NCBI RefSeq assembly: GCF_014836985.1
Contig: NZ_JACSPU010000001.1
Coordinates: 961,855-1,025,854 of the forward strand
Reading direction: 5' to 3'
DNA length: 64,000 nt
Source: Planococcus wigleyi
GTDB taxonomy: Bacteria > Bacillota > Bacilli > Bacillales_A > Planococcaceae
A model generated the notes under the pieces. It was not told the origin of the DNA and did no database searches. It worked only from the letters and a program-made list of their open reading frames with translations. Shown in pieces: positions 1 to 9,756 of this stretch (positions are counted from its first letter, which is position 1; every line of letters starts with the position of its first letter). A program made the position numbers and the translations under genes.

Positions 1-245
1 ACGGCGTAGTCGTCGGCAACCCGCCATACGGCGAACGTATCGGTGAGATTGAAATCATTGAAGAAATGATTGCTGACATGGGCCGAGTTTTTGCACAACA
101 CCCGACTTGGTCGGTGTATATGCTGTCGTCTATGGGACGTTTCGAAACCCTATACGGGCAGCCGGCAACCAAAAAACGTAAATTGTTCAACGGGTTTATC
201 CGTACGGATCTTTTCCAATTCTGGGGAGAACGTTCTAAAAAATAA
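1..245 (+). CDS. THUMP-type class I RNA methyltransferase, C-terminal end (YpsC-like)
   Basis: The 5' part lies outside the window. The frame starting at base 3 reads GVVVGNPPYGER and runs to a TAA at 243-245. NPPY is the catalytic motif of N6-adenine/N2-guanine methyltransferases. The following residues (fetched as FETLYGQPATKKRKLFNGFI) match the C-terminal pattern of the YpsC/RlmL-N family that methylates 23S rRNA using S-adenosylmethionine. The family is known; the exact modified base is not shown by the sequence. A ypvA-like helicase follows 53 bp downstream. Confidence 0.85.
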   Translation, partial: GVVVGNPPYGERIGEIEIIEEMIADMGRVFAQHPTWSVYMLSSMGRFETLYGQPATKKRKLFNGFIRTDLFQFWGERSKK

Positions 246-252
246 ATGAGAC

Positions 253-282
253 GAAACGGAAGGGCAGCGGCTCTTCCGTTTC
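253..282 (+). terminator. Hairpin after the methyltransferase gene
   Basis: A perfect 10-bp inverted repeat, GAAACGGAAG and CTTCCGTTTC, separated by 10 bases, starts 7 bp after the stop codon. The run after it is TCTCTG rather than poly-T, so termination may be weak and the helicase gene may receive read-through. Confidence 0.5.
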
Positions 283-298
283 TCTGTGAGGAGAGTTT

Positions 299-2206
299 AT
301 GAGACAACCACTACCATTTCCTTTAACAAAGGACAAAACTTTCTTTGAATCACTCAATGATTGGATCGGCGATGTGTTTTACGATGAGCTGCCTGAAAAA
401 GGCTATGACTTGCGCGATGAGCAGATTTTCATGTCTTTCCAAATTGAACAGGCTTTGAAAGAAAAAGCGGTGCTGTTTGCGGAAGCCGGAGTAGGGACTG
501 GGAAAACCATGGCTTATTTGCTTCCTGCGATCGCTTATGCACGCTATACCGGAAAACCGGCACTCATTTCATGTGCGGACGAAACGCTGATCGAGCAATT
601 GGTCAAAAAAGGCGGGGATGTCGACCGTTTGAATGATCTGTTCGATTTGAACCTCGATGTCCGTCTGGCGAAATCACGTGACCAATATCTATGCCTCCAG
701 CGTTTTGAAGGGGCAAAAAAACGCAGCGATGCTGATTTTCTGGATGATATCGAATTCAGCCTGCCGGAATTCGTCAACAAAACCTATTCCATGCAAAATA
801 CCTATCCTTACGGCGAACGCTCAAGCTATCCGGAAGTTACGGATGAAGAGTGGCAGCAGGTCAATTACCATCCGATCCAAAACTGCAATGCCTGCGATCT
901 GCGCAATAAATGCGGGCAGACCATCCACCGCAACCATTACCGTCAGGCGACAGACCTTGTCATCTGCTCTCATGATTTCCTGATGGAGCATATTTGGACA
1001 AAAGAAGCACGCAAACGGGAAGGGCAGACGCCTTTGCTTCCGGAATTCTCGCAAATTGTTCTTGATGAAGGCCATTTGCTCGAATTCTCCGCACAGCGCG
1101 CACTGACTTACGAAGTGCAGGAAAGTACACTTCAAGATGTGACAGAAAGCATTCTTTCCGATGGCATGCGTGAAAAAACATTGAACATGATCGAGCAGAC
1201 CATAGATCTCCACAATGAGTTTTTCCGTCTATTGCGCATCCATACCGTCGCAAGTACTGAAGACCGCAAAGCCATCGCGAAAGCTCCGGAATTAGTCGAA
1301 GTCGGCAAATTGCTGATTCGCCACATTGATTTGATGATGGAAGAATTCGTCTTTGAAGGCGAGCTTTTCACCATTCCTGAATACGAGCTGCGCTTGGCTG
1401 AAGAATATTTTGAGCAATACACCTTCTCGATGCGTTTGTTTGTAGAAGAAGGCGACGCGGTAACATGGCTGGAAATAAAAGATGAGATCGAGACATTGGT
1501 CATCATGCCGCGCCTCGTTACCGATATTTTGGACGAAAAACTGTTTGACGGAAAAATTCCGATCATTTTTTCTTCTGCTACCTTATCGATTCAAAAAGAT
1601 TTCACTTATTTGTCTGATAGTCTCGGAATCGATAAATACCAATCATTTTCTGTTTCGTCTCCATTTGATTATGAAGACGTCATGAAAATCTTTAAACATC
1701 CACTGGAGCAGCAGCAGAAATTTGAACGTGTCTATGACCTGTTCAGCACGGGCGACCAATCGCTTGTTTTGTTTACTTCAAAAATGGAGATGGACAATTT
1801 CAAGAAATCTTTGCCGCTGGATCATCAATACACCATTGAATTCGAAGGAGATCGTGAGCTGTCGACGGTCGTCAAAGAATTTCAGGAAGGCAAATTCCAG
1901 ATTTTGTGTTCGTATCATTTATGGGAAGGTTTGGATCTGCCTGGTGAAGCTTTGACGAAAGTCATCATCGTGGATCTGCCGTTCCCTCCGAAGGATCCTG
2001 TTTTTGATGCCAAACGCAAGTTCAGCAACAACCCGTTGGAAGAAATCGATTTGCCATTCATGCAGCTGCGTATCCAGCAAGGAATAGGCCGCCTGATCCG
2101 TACTTCGAAGGATTACGGCGAAATTCATCTATTGCTGAATGAAGACGAACTGCGCGTAGAACATTTATGGGAAACAATTCTGCCGGTCCCTGCTGAAAAC
2201 TTTTAA
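299..2206 (+). CDS. ypvA: DinG/XPD-family ATP-dependent DNA helicase (YpvA-like)
   Basis: The 635-residue protein has a Walker A motif (AGVGTGKT, near residue 65), a DEGH Walker B box (near residue 255) and C-terminal helicase motifs ending in QQGIGRLIR. A cysteine near residue 112 and the cluster CNACDLRNKC near residue 200 look like the four ligands of the iron-sulfur cluster found in XPD/DinG helicases. It is therefore expected to unwind DNA 5' to 3' using ATP. Start is the ATG preceded by GTGAGGAGAG. Length and gene order (before ypwA) fit B. subtilis YpvA. The precise substrate is unknown. Confidence 0.85.
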   Translation: MRQPLPFPLTKDKTFFESLNDWIGDVFYDELPEKGYDLRDEQIFMSFQIEQALKEKAVLFAEAGVGTGKTMAYLLPAIAYARYTGKPALISCADETLIEQLVKKGGDVDRLNDLFDLNLDVRLAKSRDQYLCLQRFEGAKKRSDADFLDDIEFSLPEFVNKTYSMQNTYPYGERSSYPEVTDEEWQQVNYHPIQNCNACDLRNKCGQTIHRNHYRQATDLVICSHDFLMEHIWTKEARKREGQTPLLPEFSQIVLDEGHLLEFSAQRALTYEVQESTLQDVTESILSDGMREKTLNMIEQTIDLHNEFFRLLRIHTVASTEDRKAIAKAPELVEVGKLLIRHIDLMMEEFVFEGELFTIPEYELRLAEEYFEQYTFSMRLFVEEGDAVTWLEIKDEIETLVIMPRLVTDILDEKLFDGKIPIIFSSATLSIQKDFTYLSDSLGIDKYQSFSVSSPFDYEDVMKIFKHPLEQQQKFERVYDLFSTGDQSLVLFTSKMEMDNFKKSLPLDHQYTIEFEGDRELSTVVKEFQEGKFQILCSYHLWEGLDLPGEALTKVIIVDLPFPPKDPVFDAKRKFSNNPLEEIDLPFMQLRIQQGIGRLIRTSKDYGEIHLLLNEDELRVEHLWETILPVPAENF

Positions 2207-2259
2207 GCTGTTGGTTTTGTTGTGATACAATAGTCTCATCAAGCATTGGGGGGATTTAA

Positions 2260-3765
2260 GTGTCACTCGAAAAACAGTTTACCGAGCATTTCAGCAAGAT
2301 CAAAGGCTATGAAGAAGCAATTGCATTATTGTATTGGGATTTGCGGACAGGTGCACCCAAAAAAGGCGTAGAACTACGCTCTGAGAGCATCGGTACGTTG
2401 TCTGCAGAAGTATTCAATTTATCGACTTCAGATGAGTTTGGCGAACTGCTTTCTTCTTTAGAAGAAAATCAGGCAACACTGGATCCTTATATCCGCCGTT
2501 CCGTAGAAGAAGCGCGCAAAGAATACGATTTGAGCAAAAAAGTCCCTCCTGAAGAATACAAGAAATTCATCATTTTGAAGTCCAAAGCGGAATCGGTCTG
2601 GGAAACTGCCAAAGATGCTTCGGATTTCTCAATGTTCCTTCCTTATTTAGAGGACTTGGTGAGCAGCACGAAAAAAATGATCGGCTATTGGGGCGAGAAA
2701 AATGGCAGCCCTTATAATACGTTGCTCGATCAGTATGAACCGGGCATGACGACAGAGATTTTAGATGAAGTCTTCGGCAAATTGCGTAACCGCATCGTGC
2801 CGTTGGTGCAAAAAATTGCCGCTTCACCGAATAAACCCGAAACGGCATTTCTCTATGAGCATTTCCCGAAAGAAGCACAGGAGGATTTCAGCCGTCAAAT
2901 GCTGGAACAGCTAGGCTACGATTTCGAAGCAGGCAGATTGGATGAAACGGTTCACCCATTCATGATTTCGATCAACCGCCAGGATATCCGGGTAACGACC
3001 AAGTACGACGAAGGCGATTTCCGCAATGCGGTATTCGGCACCATTCATGAAGGCGGACATGCCATGTATGAACAGAACTTGGGCGAAGCGTTGGCTGGCT
3101 TGCCGATTGAAACGGGCGCATCAATGGGGATCCATGAATCACAGTCTTTGTTCTGTGAGAATTTTATCGGCCGCAACGAACATTTCTGGCAAAACAACTT
3201 TAATTTATTGAAGGAGTACGCACCTAAGCAGTTTGCTGATGTGGAACTGGCGGATTACGTGCGGGCCATCAATGAATCAAAACCATCATTGATCCGCATC
3301 GAAGCAGACGAATTGTCGTACGCATTGCATATCATGGTGCGCTACGAGCTCGAAAAAGGTTTGTTTGATGGAGATTTACAGGTTCGTGACTTGCCGCAGC
3401 TATGGAACGATAAATACGAAGAGTATTTGGGTGTCCGGCCTTCGAATGACGCAGAAGGTGTACTGCAGGATGTCCATTGGGCTGGCGCGAGCTTCGGCTA
3501 CTTCCCTTCTTATGCACTTGGCTATATGTACGCAGCCCAGTTCAAGGATGCCATGCTGAAAGACTTGCCGAATTTTGATGAGTTATTGGCAGAGCGGAAC
3601 GTCAAACCGATCCGTGAATGGTTAAGCAAAAACATCCATCATCATGGGGCGTTTAAAAAACCATTGGAAATCCTCAAGGAAGTTACGGGAGAAGGATTAA
3701 ACCCGGATTACTTGGCAGATTACCTGGAAGAGAAGTATTCGAAGATTTACCAATTGGATAAATAA
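2260..3765 (+). CDS. ypwA: M32-family metallocarboxypeptidase (YpwA, thermostable carboxypeptidase 1 type)
   Basis: The 501-residue protein carries the zinc-binding HEGGH motif at about residue 263, followed by the GIHESQS segment typical of peptidase family M32. Family members remove C-terminal amino acids from peptides in the cytoplasm. Length equals the usual ~500 residues. The start is a GTG preceded by TTGGGGGGAT, 53 bp after the helicase stop. A hairpin terminator follows. B. subtilis has ypvA and ypwA in the same part of its chromosome, which supports the name. Confidence 0.92.
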   Translation: MSLEKQFTEHFSKIKGYEEAIALLYWDLRTGAPKKGVELRSESIGTLSAEVFNLSTSDEFGELLSSLEENQATLDPYIRRSVEEARKEYDLSKKVPPEEYKKFIILKSKAESVWETAKDASDFSMFLPYLEDLVSSTKKMIGYWGEKNGSPYNTLLDQYEPGMTTEILDEVFGKLRNRIVPLVQKIAASPNKPETAFLYEHFPKEAQEDFSRQMLEQLGYDFEAGRLDETVHPFMISINRQDIRVTTKYDEGDFRNAVFGTIHEGGHAMYEQNLGEALAGLPIETGASMGIHESQSLFCENFIGRNEHFWQNNFNLLKEYAPKQFADVELADYVRAINESKPSLIRIEADELSYALHIMVRYELEKGLFDGDLQVRDLPQLWNDKYEEYLGVRPSNDAEGVLQDVHWAGASFGYFPSYALGYMYAAQFKDAMLKDLPNFDELLAERNVKPIREWLSKNIHHHGAFKKPLEILKEVTGEGLNPDYLADYLEEKYSKIYQLDK

Positions 3766-3771
3766 CCAACG

Positions 3772-3800
3772 AGCTACCGTGAAATTCACGGTGGCTTTGT
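3772..3800 (+). terminator. Rho-independent terminator after ypwA
   Basis: AGCTACCGTGAA pairs with TTCACGGTGGCT (G-U pairs included) and is followed by TTGTTT. Confidence 0.75.
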
Positions 3801-3859
3801 TTAATTTATAAGACAATTGCCGAATTGTTTGATTATAATAGGAGCGGAGGCGATAAAAG

Positions 3860-4618
3860 ATGTTGAAATCATTCAGTTTAGACGGCAAGACAGCAATTGT
3901 CACAGGTGCAGGCAAAGGCATCGGAAAAGCGATCGCCATGGCGCTGGCAGAAGCTGGAGCTAATGTTATGCTGGTGGCACGCACCGAATCGGACCTGCAA
4001 CAGACCCAGCAGGAAATCGGCAACGGCCGCACCGCATACATACGTACAGATATTACTAAGCGCAGTGACATCCAGGCAGCGGTAGAGAAAACGATGGATC
4101 AGTTTGGAGCGATTGACATTCTGGTGAATAATGCCGGAATGAATATCCGTTCTTCTCTGACGGATGCAACCGATGGGGAATGGCATCAAATTATGGACAC
4201 AAACGCGCAAAGCGTTTTTATGTTTTCACAGGAAGCGGTCAAAAAGATGGAAAGCGGCAGTTCCATCATCAATATTAGTTCAGTCGGCGGAGACCGTGCC
4301 TTGAAGACCGGCGTAATTTACGCTGCGTCAAAAGCAGCCATCATCCAAATGACCAAAGTGATGGCGATGGAATGGGGACCGAAGAATATCCGGGTCAACG
4401 CAATCGGGCCCTGGTATTTCAAAACGCCTTTAACGGAGAAGATTTTAAACGATCCCGAATACCTGGATTCGATACTGGCAGTGACGCCGATGAAACGTGT
4501 CGGGGAATTGCCCGAAGTGGCTTCGCCCGTCGTATTTCTGGCTTCAGACGCAGCGAGTTATATTACAGGGCAGACGCTTTTCGTCGATGGCGGCATGTCC
4601 ATACACGGGTTTTCATAA
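3860..4618 (+). CDS. SDR-family NAD(P)-dependent oxidoreductase
   Basis: This 252-residue classical short-chain dehydrogenase has the nucleotide-binding TGAGKGIG motif at about residue 12, the NNAG motif near residue 90, a catalytic Ser and the YAASK active-site motif near residue 152, and a C-terminal [11 protein letters not shown] segment. It resembles gluconate/3-oxoacyl-ACP-type dehydrogenases, but the substrate cannot be read from sequence. The ATG at 3860 follows GGAGCGGAGGCG. It is flanked by terminators on both sides, so it is probably monocistronic. Confidence 0.85.
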   Translation: MLKSFSLDGKTAIVTGAGKGIGKAIAMALAEAGANVMLVARTESDLQQTQQEIGNGRTAYIRTDITKRSDIQAAVEKTMDQFGAIDILVNNAGMNIRSSLTDATDGEWHQIMDTNAQSVFMFSQEAVKKMESGSSIINISSVGGDRALKTGVIYAASKAAIIQMTKVMAMEWGPKNIRVNAIGPWYFKTPLTEKILNDPEYLDSILAVTPMKRVGELPEVASPVVFLASDAASYITGQTLFVDGGMSIHGFS

Positions 4619-4626
4619 GAATACGG

Positions 4627-4658
4627 ACTTCCTTCCCAATTTCGGGAAGGAAGTTTTT
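4627..4658 (+). terminator. Rho-independent terminator after the SDR gene
   Basis: ACTTCCTTCCC and its perfect complement are separated by ATTT-type loop bases and followed by TTTT. Confidence 0.85.
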
Positions 4659-4715
4659 CGTTCTCCATTAAAAATGATATGATAGAGAACAGTAAGCGGA
4701 GAAGGAGATTTCTAA

Positions 4716-7700
4716 ATGACAGTTCTGGATCATAAAAAAGAATTACTTGAAACGGCGCATCTCTACAAGATCTTCAAAGACAATGAAGATACTGAGCGTG
4801 AAGCGAAAGCCCATTTATTTGCGAAGAAAATTCTGAAGAACAATTTCATCATCGGTTTTGCCGGACATTTTTCATCCGGCAAGTCATCCATGATCAATGC
4901 GCTGACTGGGGAGACTCTTTTGCCGTCCAGTCCGATTCCGACCAGCGCCAATATCGTCAATGTCCAGAAAGCGGATACGGATTTTGCCATCGTCAATATG
5001 CGCAACGAAAAGCCTGTCTACTTTCCCGAGAATTATGATTTTAACGCCGTCAAAGAATTCTGCAAGAGCGGGGATGTTACTCAAATCGATATTGGCCACC
5101 AAGCATCGGTCTTGCCTAAAGGCATCACTGTAATGGACACGCCAGGTGTCGATTCAACAGACGACGCCCACCGCCTGTCGACAGAGTCGGCACTGCACGT
5201 TGCGGATATGGTCTTTTATGTCATGGATTATAACCATGTTCAGTCCGAATTGAATTTCAATTTCACGAAAGAATTGCAGAAATACACGGAGCTGTATTTG
5301 ATTGTCAATCAGATCGATAAACACCAAAGCAGTGAAATGAGCTTTGCGGATTTCCAGCAATCGGTCTATGACTCGTTTGCAGCATGGGGAGTCGTTCCAA
5401 AAGGCATCTTCTTCACGTCCTTGAAGGATTTCGATTTTCCGGGCAATGATTTTGAGAAGGTCAAGGGCTTGGTGTCCTCGACTATGCAGGATTGGAAAGG
5501 CCATATCGGTGAAGCTTCTGATTCAGCTTTGAGCCAATTGAAGGATGAACACATCAAGTTTTTGGAAGATGAAAAAGCAGAGCGTCTTCAGGCGTTTTCC
5601 GATACACTCGATCCGGAAGAATGGGAAATGCGCGAAGACCTAAAAAATGAAAACGCGTTGGTGTCCCGCCGGATGTCCGTTCAGGACTTCGAAAACTGGC
5701 AAGCCAAGTTCGAGAAGAGCCGCAAAGAACTGCTGGAAAACTCGAATATCATGCCTTATGAATTGCGCAGCGCCTTGACCAGCTACTTGGAGTCGGTGCA
5801 GCCGAATTTTAAAGTCGGCATGCTGTTCAGCGGAAAAAAGACAGAAGAAGAACGGCAGAAGCGGAAACTGGATGTGGCTGAACGGCTGGAACTGACTGTT
5901 TCCTCTCAGATCACCAACCATTTGAAAAAATTGATGAAGTCTTCATTGAAGGATGCCGGAATATTGACCGATACTGAATCACTGGCAATTGATGATATGG
6001 TGTTTGAAGTGCCGTTTTCAGTCGTTGAAGAACAAACGCCAAAAGGTGCTTCCACAACTGGAGATGCCGTACTGAACTTTGCCACCAGCATTTCGACGGC
6101 TGTGCAGCGCTGGTTTATCCGTGAAACGGATGGCTGGAAAAAAGCACAGGAAGAAAAGTTCGAAGGTTTGACGGATGATGCCAATACAGAAATCGACATG
6201 AAATCACAAATCTTGTCTCAGAAAATATTGGCCATCGAAACGCTCGAAGAGATGGACAGCAAAATCGAAAAAGTGAAAAAATCCTATTCAGCCATGTTGC
6301 CGAAACAAAAAGCGGCAGCCGAAGAAAAAGTGGATCAATGGTTGGAAGAATTTGAAGTCTCTATTGAAGAAATGACAGAATTCAATCCGGCTATGCTTGA
6401 AAAGAATGAGCAGCAGCAGGAAGTACAAGAACAGCAGGAAGAAACGCTTGAAGTGGCGTCATTCGATGAAATGGCTGTTCTTGAGCGTGCCAACAGAACC
6501 GCAGAAGTAATCGACCCGATCAAAGGTTTTGCTGAAACGGCTGCCTATTTGAAACGAAAAGCTGGACGCCTGGAAGGGCAGGAATTCACGATTGCTTTAT
6601 TTGGTGCGTTCAGTGCCGGTAAATCTTCGTTTTCAAATGCCTTGATGGGAGAAACGGTCTTGCCGGTATCACCAAACCCGACAACAGCCACTATCAACCG
6701 CATCCGGCCAGTTACGGAACAGCATCCGCACGAAACAGCGGATGTACGTTTGAAGACACGTGCACAGATGACAGAAGATGTAAAAAACTCCTTTCATGTC
6801 CTGGGAGTGGAAGTTTCCACATTGGAAGATGCATATGCCAAGTCTTTAAAACTGCCCGAAAATACACCAACCGAGCAACAGGTTCATAAATCATTCATCA
6901 CTGCCTTCAACAAGGGCTATCCGGTGTTTAAAGATCGCTTGGGTGAAACCATCCGTACAGACCGTGAAGAGTTTGGCTTATATGTAGCAAAAGAAGAGAA
7001 AAGTTGTTTCGTTGATGAAATTGACTTTTATTATGATTGCGAACTGACGCGCAATGGTGTGACGCTCGTGGATACACCGGGAGCGGATTCCATCAATGCG
7101 CGGCATACCAATGTGGCGTTCGAATATATCCGCAATGCCGATGCCATCCTGTTCATCACGTACTACAACCACGCCTTTGCACGTGCGGACCGGGAATTCC
7201 TGATTCAGCTTGGACGAGTCAAAGACGCTTTTGAAATGGATAAGATGTTCTTTGTCGTCAACGCTATCGACCTGGCTAACAACGAGCAGGAAAAAGATGC
7301 GGTCGTTACGTATGTAAAAGACGAGTTGCAGCGTTTTGGCATCCGTTTCCCACGATTGTTCGGCGTGTCCAGCCTTTTGGCACTGCGTGACCGGGAACAT
7401 TCGGGAATGCCGGAGTTTGAGGAAGCGTTCCAGCATTTCCTGAAAGAAGAACTGAAAGGCATGGCGGTCCAGTCGCTTGCAGAAGAAGAGCAAAAAGCAG
7501 TGGACCGCTTCCGCAGCTTGATTGAACATACGGAAAAGAACCTGCTGCGTAAAGACGAACGCTTGGAGGAGCTCAAGCAGTTGGAACAGCAGTTGCGCAT
7601 CCTTTTCGGTGCATCGATCGCCAAACTATTGGAACGTGAAGCTCTGCAGGAATTGGATGAATTGCTGTATTACGTCAACCAACGGGTCTTTTACCGTTTT

Positions 7701-8297
7701 AACGACTTCTTCAAGGAAGCATTCAACCCTTCTGTGTTCTCGAATAAACCTGCGCAGCAGGCATTGGATACGGCTTTGCAGGATATGAATGAAATGACCG
7801 GTTTTGATTTCCAGCAGGAATTGCGCGTCACCAATTTCCGTCTTGGCCAGTTTATCGAAAAGAGGTTGGAATCGCGCTTCAAGGAAGATGCTGCCAAATT
7901 GAAAGAATTGAATCCCGACTTCTCGTTTACTCCATATGAAGTTCAGGAAGCCGGGACCCTGGAAATTGCCAAACCGTTCATGGAGGCCGATTATTCTTCG
8001 GTCAAATCGTATTACAAGAACAATAAGAGCTTCTTCGAGAAGAATGAAAAAGAGAAGCTGCGTGATGCGCTGCAGGCCATGATGGAGCCGGATGCGCTGC
8101 GTTACCTGGAAAAAGAGAAGAAAGAACTGGGCAACTGGGCTGAATTTTGGATTGAGCAGGAAGCGGAAGGCTTGCGCCAGCATATGCTTCGCCAAGCAGT
8201 CGACCAAATTGATTCAGAACGCACCTTGCTGCAGCAATCTGAACGATTGGCACAATGGAAAGAGCTGTATTCAAATTTGATGGACGGAAGGGTGTAG
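4716..8297 (+). CDS. dynA: Two-headed bacterial dynamin-like GTPase DynA
   Basis: The 1193-residue protein contains two complete dynamin-type GTPase heads. The first has P-loop GHFSSGKSS near residue 49, DTPGVDS and VNQID. The second has GAFSAGKSS near residue 629, DTPGADS and VNAID. Each head is followed by long charged helical stalk regions. This tandem fusion and the exact length match B. subtilis DynA (YpbR), which tethers and fuses membranes and helps resist membrane stress. No membrane-spanning segment is obvious, so binding is expected through the stalk or paddle. The rhodanese gene starts 3 bp after its stop, so the two are likely co-transcribed. Confidence 0.95.
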   Translation: MTVLDHKKELLETAHLYKIFKDNEDTEREAKAHLFAKKILKNNFIIGFAGHFSSGKSSMINALTGETLLPSSPIPTSANIVNVQKADTDFAIVNMRNEKPVYFPENYDFNAVKEFCKSGDVTQIDIGHQASVLPKGITVMDTPGVDSTDDAHRLSTESALHVADMVFYVMDYNHVQSELNFNFTKELQKYTELYLIVNQIDKHQSSEMSFADFQQSVYDSFAAWGVVPKGIFFTSLKDFDFPGNDFEKVKGLVSSTMQDWKGHIGEASDSALSQLKDEHIKFLEDEKAERLQAFSDTLDPEEWEMREDLKNENALVSRRMSVQDFENWQAKFEKSRKELLENSNIMPYELRSALTSYLESVQPNFKVGMLFSGKKTEEERQKRKLDVAERLELTVSSQITNHLKKLMKSSLKDAGILTDTESLAIDDMVFEVPFSVVEEQTPKGASTTGDAVLNFATSISTAVQRWFIRETDGWKKAQEEKFEGLTDDANTEIDMKSQILSQKILAIETLEEMDSKIEKVKKSYSAMLPKQKAAAEEKVDQWLEEFEVSIEEMTEFNPAMLEKNEQQQEVQEQQEETLEVASFDEMAVLERANRTAEVIDPIKGFAETAAYLKRKAGRLEGQEFTIALFGAFSAGKSSFSNALMGETVLPVSPNPTTATINRIRPVTEQHPHETADVRLKTRAQMTEDVKNSFHVLGVEVSTLEDAYAKSLKLPENTPTEQQVHKSFITAFNKGYPVFKDRLGETIRTDREEFGLYVAKEEKSCFVDEIDFYYDCELTRNGVTLVDTPGADSINARHTNVAFEYIRNADAILFITYYNHAFARADREFLIQLGRVKDAFEMDKMFFVVNAIDLANNEQEKDAVVTYVKDELQRFGIRFPRLFGVSSLLALRDREHSGMPEFEEAFQHFLKEELKGMAVQSLAEEEQKAVDRFRSLIEHTEKNLLRKDERLEELKQLEQQLRILFGASIAKLLEREALQELDELLYYVNQRVFYRFNDFFKEAFNPSVFSNKPAQQALDTALQDMNEMTGFDFQQELRVTNFRLGQFIEKRLESRFKEDAAKLKELNPDFSFTPYEVQEAGTLEIAKPFMEADYSSVKSYYKNNKSFFEKNEKEKLRDALQAMMEPDALRYLEKEKKELGNWAEFWIEQEAEGLRQHMLRQAVDQIDSERTLLQQSERLAQWKELYSNLMDGRV

Positions 8298-8300
8298 ACG

Positions 8301-9230
8301 ATGTCAGTGTTTATTGAAACGACCGATACCGAAAACCATAAATGGATAGATGCACGATTCGATTTAAAAGATCCATCAGCAGGCAGAAAGCTTTATGAGC
8401 AAGAGCATGTGGCAGGAGCAGTCTTTTGGGATCTGGAAAAAGACATGTCCGATATGTCCTCTTCTAATGGGCGGCACCCAATGCCGTCAACTGAGCAATT
8501 GACTGGACTGATTCGAGCAAGCGGCTTGGACCCCAAGGATTCTGTTGTCATTTACGATCAAGGGGGCTCACCATATGCGGCGCGTGCCTGGTGGCTCTTG
8601 AAATATGCAGGTTTTGATCAGGTTTACATCAGCCAAAAAGGCTTTGATAAACTGAAAGAGCAGGGAATCGCCGTTTCTGTTGAAATGCCGAATCCCCAGC
8701 CAACTGAGGCAAAAATCGAGTTCAAAGATGAACTTTTTGCTGATCAGGCCTACGTGAAAAATGTCATCAGCGGCGATGAGCTGGGTGTGCTGGTGGATGC
8801 ACGTTCCGCCGCACGCTATGCAGGGCTGGAAGAACCGATCGATCCAGTGGCCGGGCGGATTCCAGGAGCACGGAATTTGGACTGGGCTCAATTTGTTTCT
8901 AAAGGAGAGTTCCAGCTAAGCGATGACATCAGCCACATCGTCCAGCAGCATGAGCCTGCAGTAGTTTATTGCGGCAGCGGCGTAACGGCAGCCGCTCTTT
9001 ATGCCATCATGGCTGAAAAAGGCTATGACCAGCTGAAACTCTACATGGGCAGTTTTTCGGATTGGATTACAGACGGGGAGAACGTTGTCGAATTCGACCG
9101 GGGAGAGCACCCTGAAGCAGCAGATGAGCAAACAAAAGCGATCTTGGCAAAATTGATCGAAGAGGGTTATTCGGGTGAGATGCTGATGAAAAAGTTTGAG
9201 TACGAAAAATCATTATTGGATAGCAAATAA
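8301..9230 (+). CDS. Sulfurtransferase with two rhodanese domains
   Basis: The 309-residue protein has a tandem rhodanese layout, with the N-terminal inactive domain (about 1-140) and the C-terminal catalytic domain. The active-site loop CGSGVTA is near residue 223. This loop is typical of 3-mercaptopyruvate/thiosulfate sulfurtransferases such as SseA. It would transfer sulfane sulfur to cyanide or thiols in the cytoplasm. It begins 3 bp after dynA and is followed by a strong terminator. Donor specificity is not determined by the sequence. Confidence 0.88.
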   Translation: MSVFIETTDTENHKWIDARFDLKDPSAGRKLYEQEHVAGAVFWDLEKDMSDMSSSNGRHPMPSTEQLTGLIRASGLDPKDSVVIYDQGGSPYAARAWWLLKYAGFDQVYISQKGFDKLKEQGIAVSVEMPNPQPTEAKIEFKDELFADQAYVKNVISGDELGVLVDARSAARYAGLEEPIDPVAGRIPGARNLDWAQFVSKGEFQLSDDISHIVQQHEPAVVYCGSGVTAAALYAIMAEKGYDQLKLYMGSFSDWITDGENVVEFDRGEHPEAADEQTKAILAKLIEEGYSGEMLMKKFEYEKSLLDSK

Positions 9231-9270
9231 GAAAATCCCCGACAGCTGTTTTAGCTGTCGGGGATTTTTT
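9231..9270 (+). terminator. Terminator, copy 1 of a duplicated 40-bp sequence
   Basis: AATCCCCGACAGCT and its perfect complement enclose a short GTTTT loop and are followed by six T. The same 40 bases recur exactly at 9713-9752. It directly follows the rhodanese stop codon. Confidence 0.92.
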
Positions 9271-9313
9271 CAGACTGTAGACAAAGTCTTTCCAAAATGA
9301 ATAGCAGTGCATA

Positions 9314-9438
9314 CCCCAACCGTTCCGGCCACTTCGCGTTCCATGGGCTCAGTTTCAGCCTCCACGTCACTGGAAAAACCTGTGCTCCTGCATCGCTGCG
9401 CTGCTCCCACAGGAGTCTCCGTGGCCGGCCCGACGTGG
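9314..9438. repeat. GC-rich foldback segment in a gene-free region
   Basis: GTTCCGGCCAC and GTGGCCGGCC stand about 90 bp apart in opposite orientation, with internal CAGGAG/CTCC-type arms. No plausible gene covers it. It belongs to the 440 bp bracketed by the duplicated terminators and looks like the intergenic palindromic repeats elsewhere in the window, although I could not align it base by base to them. Confidence 0.45.
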
Positions 9439-9523
9439 GCGTGTAGCTTCAAACAAAGGAAATAGCCTGCTAGTCAAGATCCGGAAACCATCGTCCCAAT
9501 AAACTTGGTAACTCCTTCATACA

Positions 9524-9646
9524 AAGATCCGAAGCGCAAGGCGGCGACTCCAGCGGGATAGCGAAGTGCCGAAATCCACTCGGGCGCCAGTCCGAGTTAG
9601 TTCGGCGCAAGCCCGCAGGAAAGCGTCCGCCTGGAGTGCAGGATCC
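9524..9646 (-). repeat. Nested-palindrome intergenic repeat, copy A
   Basis: ACTCCAG (9547-9553) and CTGGAGT (9631-9637) form an outer foldback, and ACTCGGGCG and CCGAGT form an inner one. Read on the minus strand, it contains GAACTAACTCGG, CCCGAGTGGATTTC and GCACTTCGCT in the same order as the copy at 59.46-59.57 kb. A shorter relative lies at 46.65-46.72 kb. Confidence 0.75.
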
Positions 9647-9712
9647 AATAGAAAGACAATAAATTGCATATTCCCTTTTGAACGACATAAATATTCTTTT
9701 GACTACAAGCTG

Positions 9713-9753
9713 GAAAATCCCCGACAGCTGTTTTAGCTGTCGGGGATTTTTTT
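9713..9753 (-). terminator. Terminator, copy 2 of the duplicated 40-bp sequence
   Basis: This is an exact copy of 9231-9270, beginning GAAAATCCCC and ending in a T run. Being palindromic, it serves the minus-strand CBS-domain gene whose stop codon is 4 bp away. Confidence 0.88.
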
Positions 9754-9756
9754 GAA

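Noticed and set aside
5154..8207. Long open frames on the minus strand inside dynA
   Set aside because: Antisense shadows of a strongly supported gene with two intact GTPase domains.
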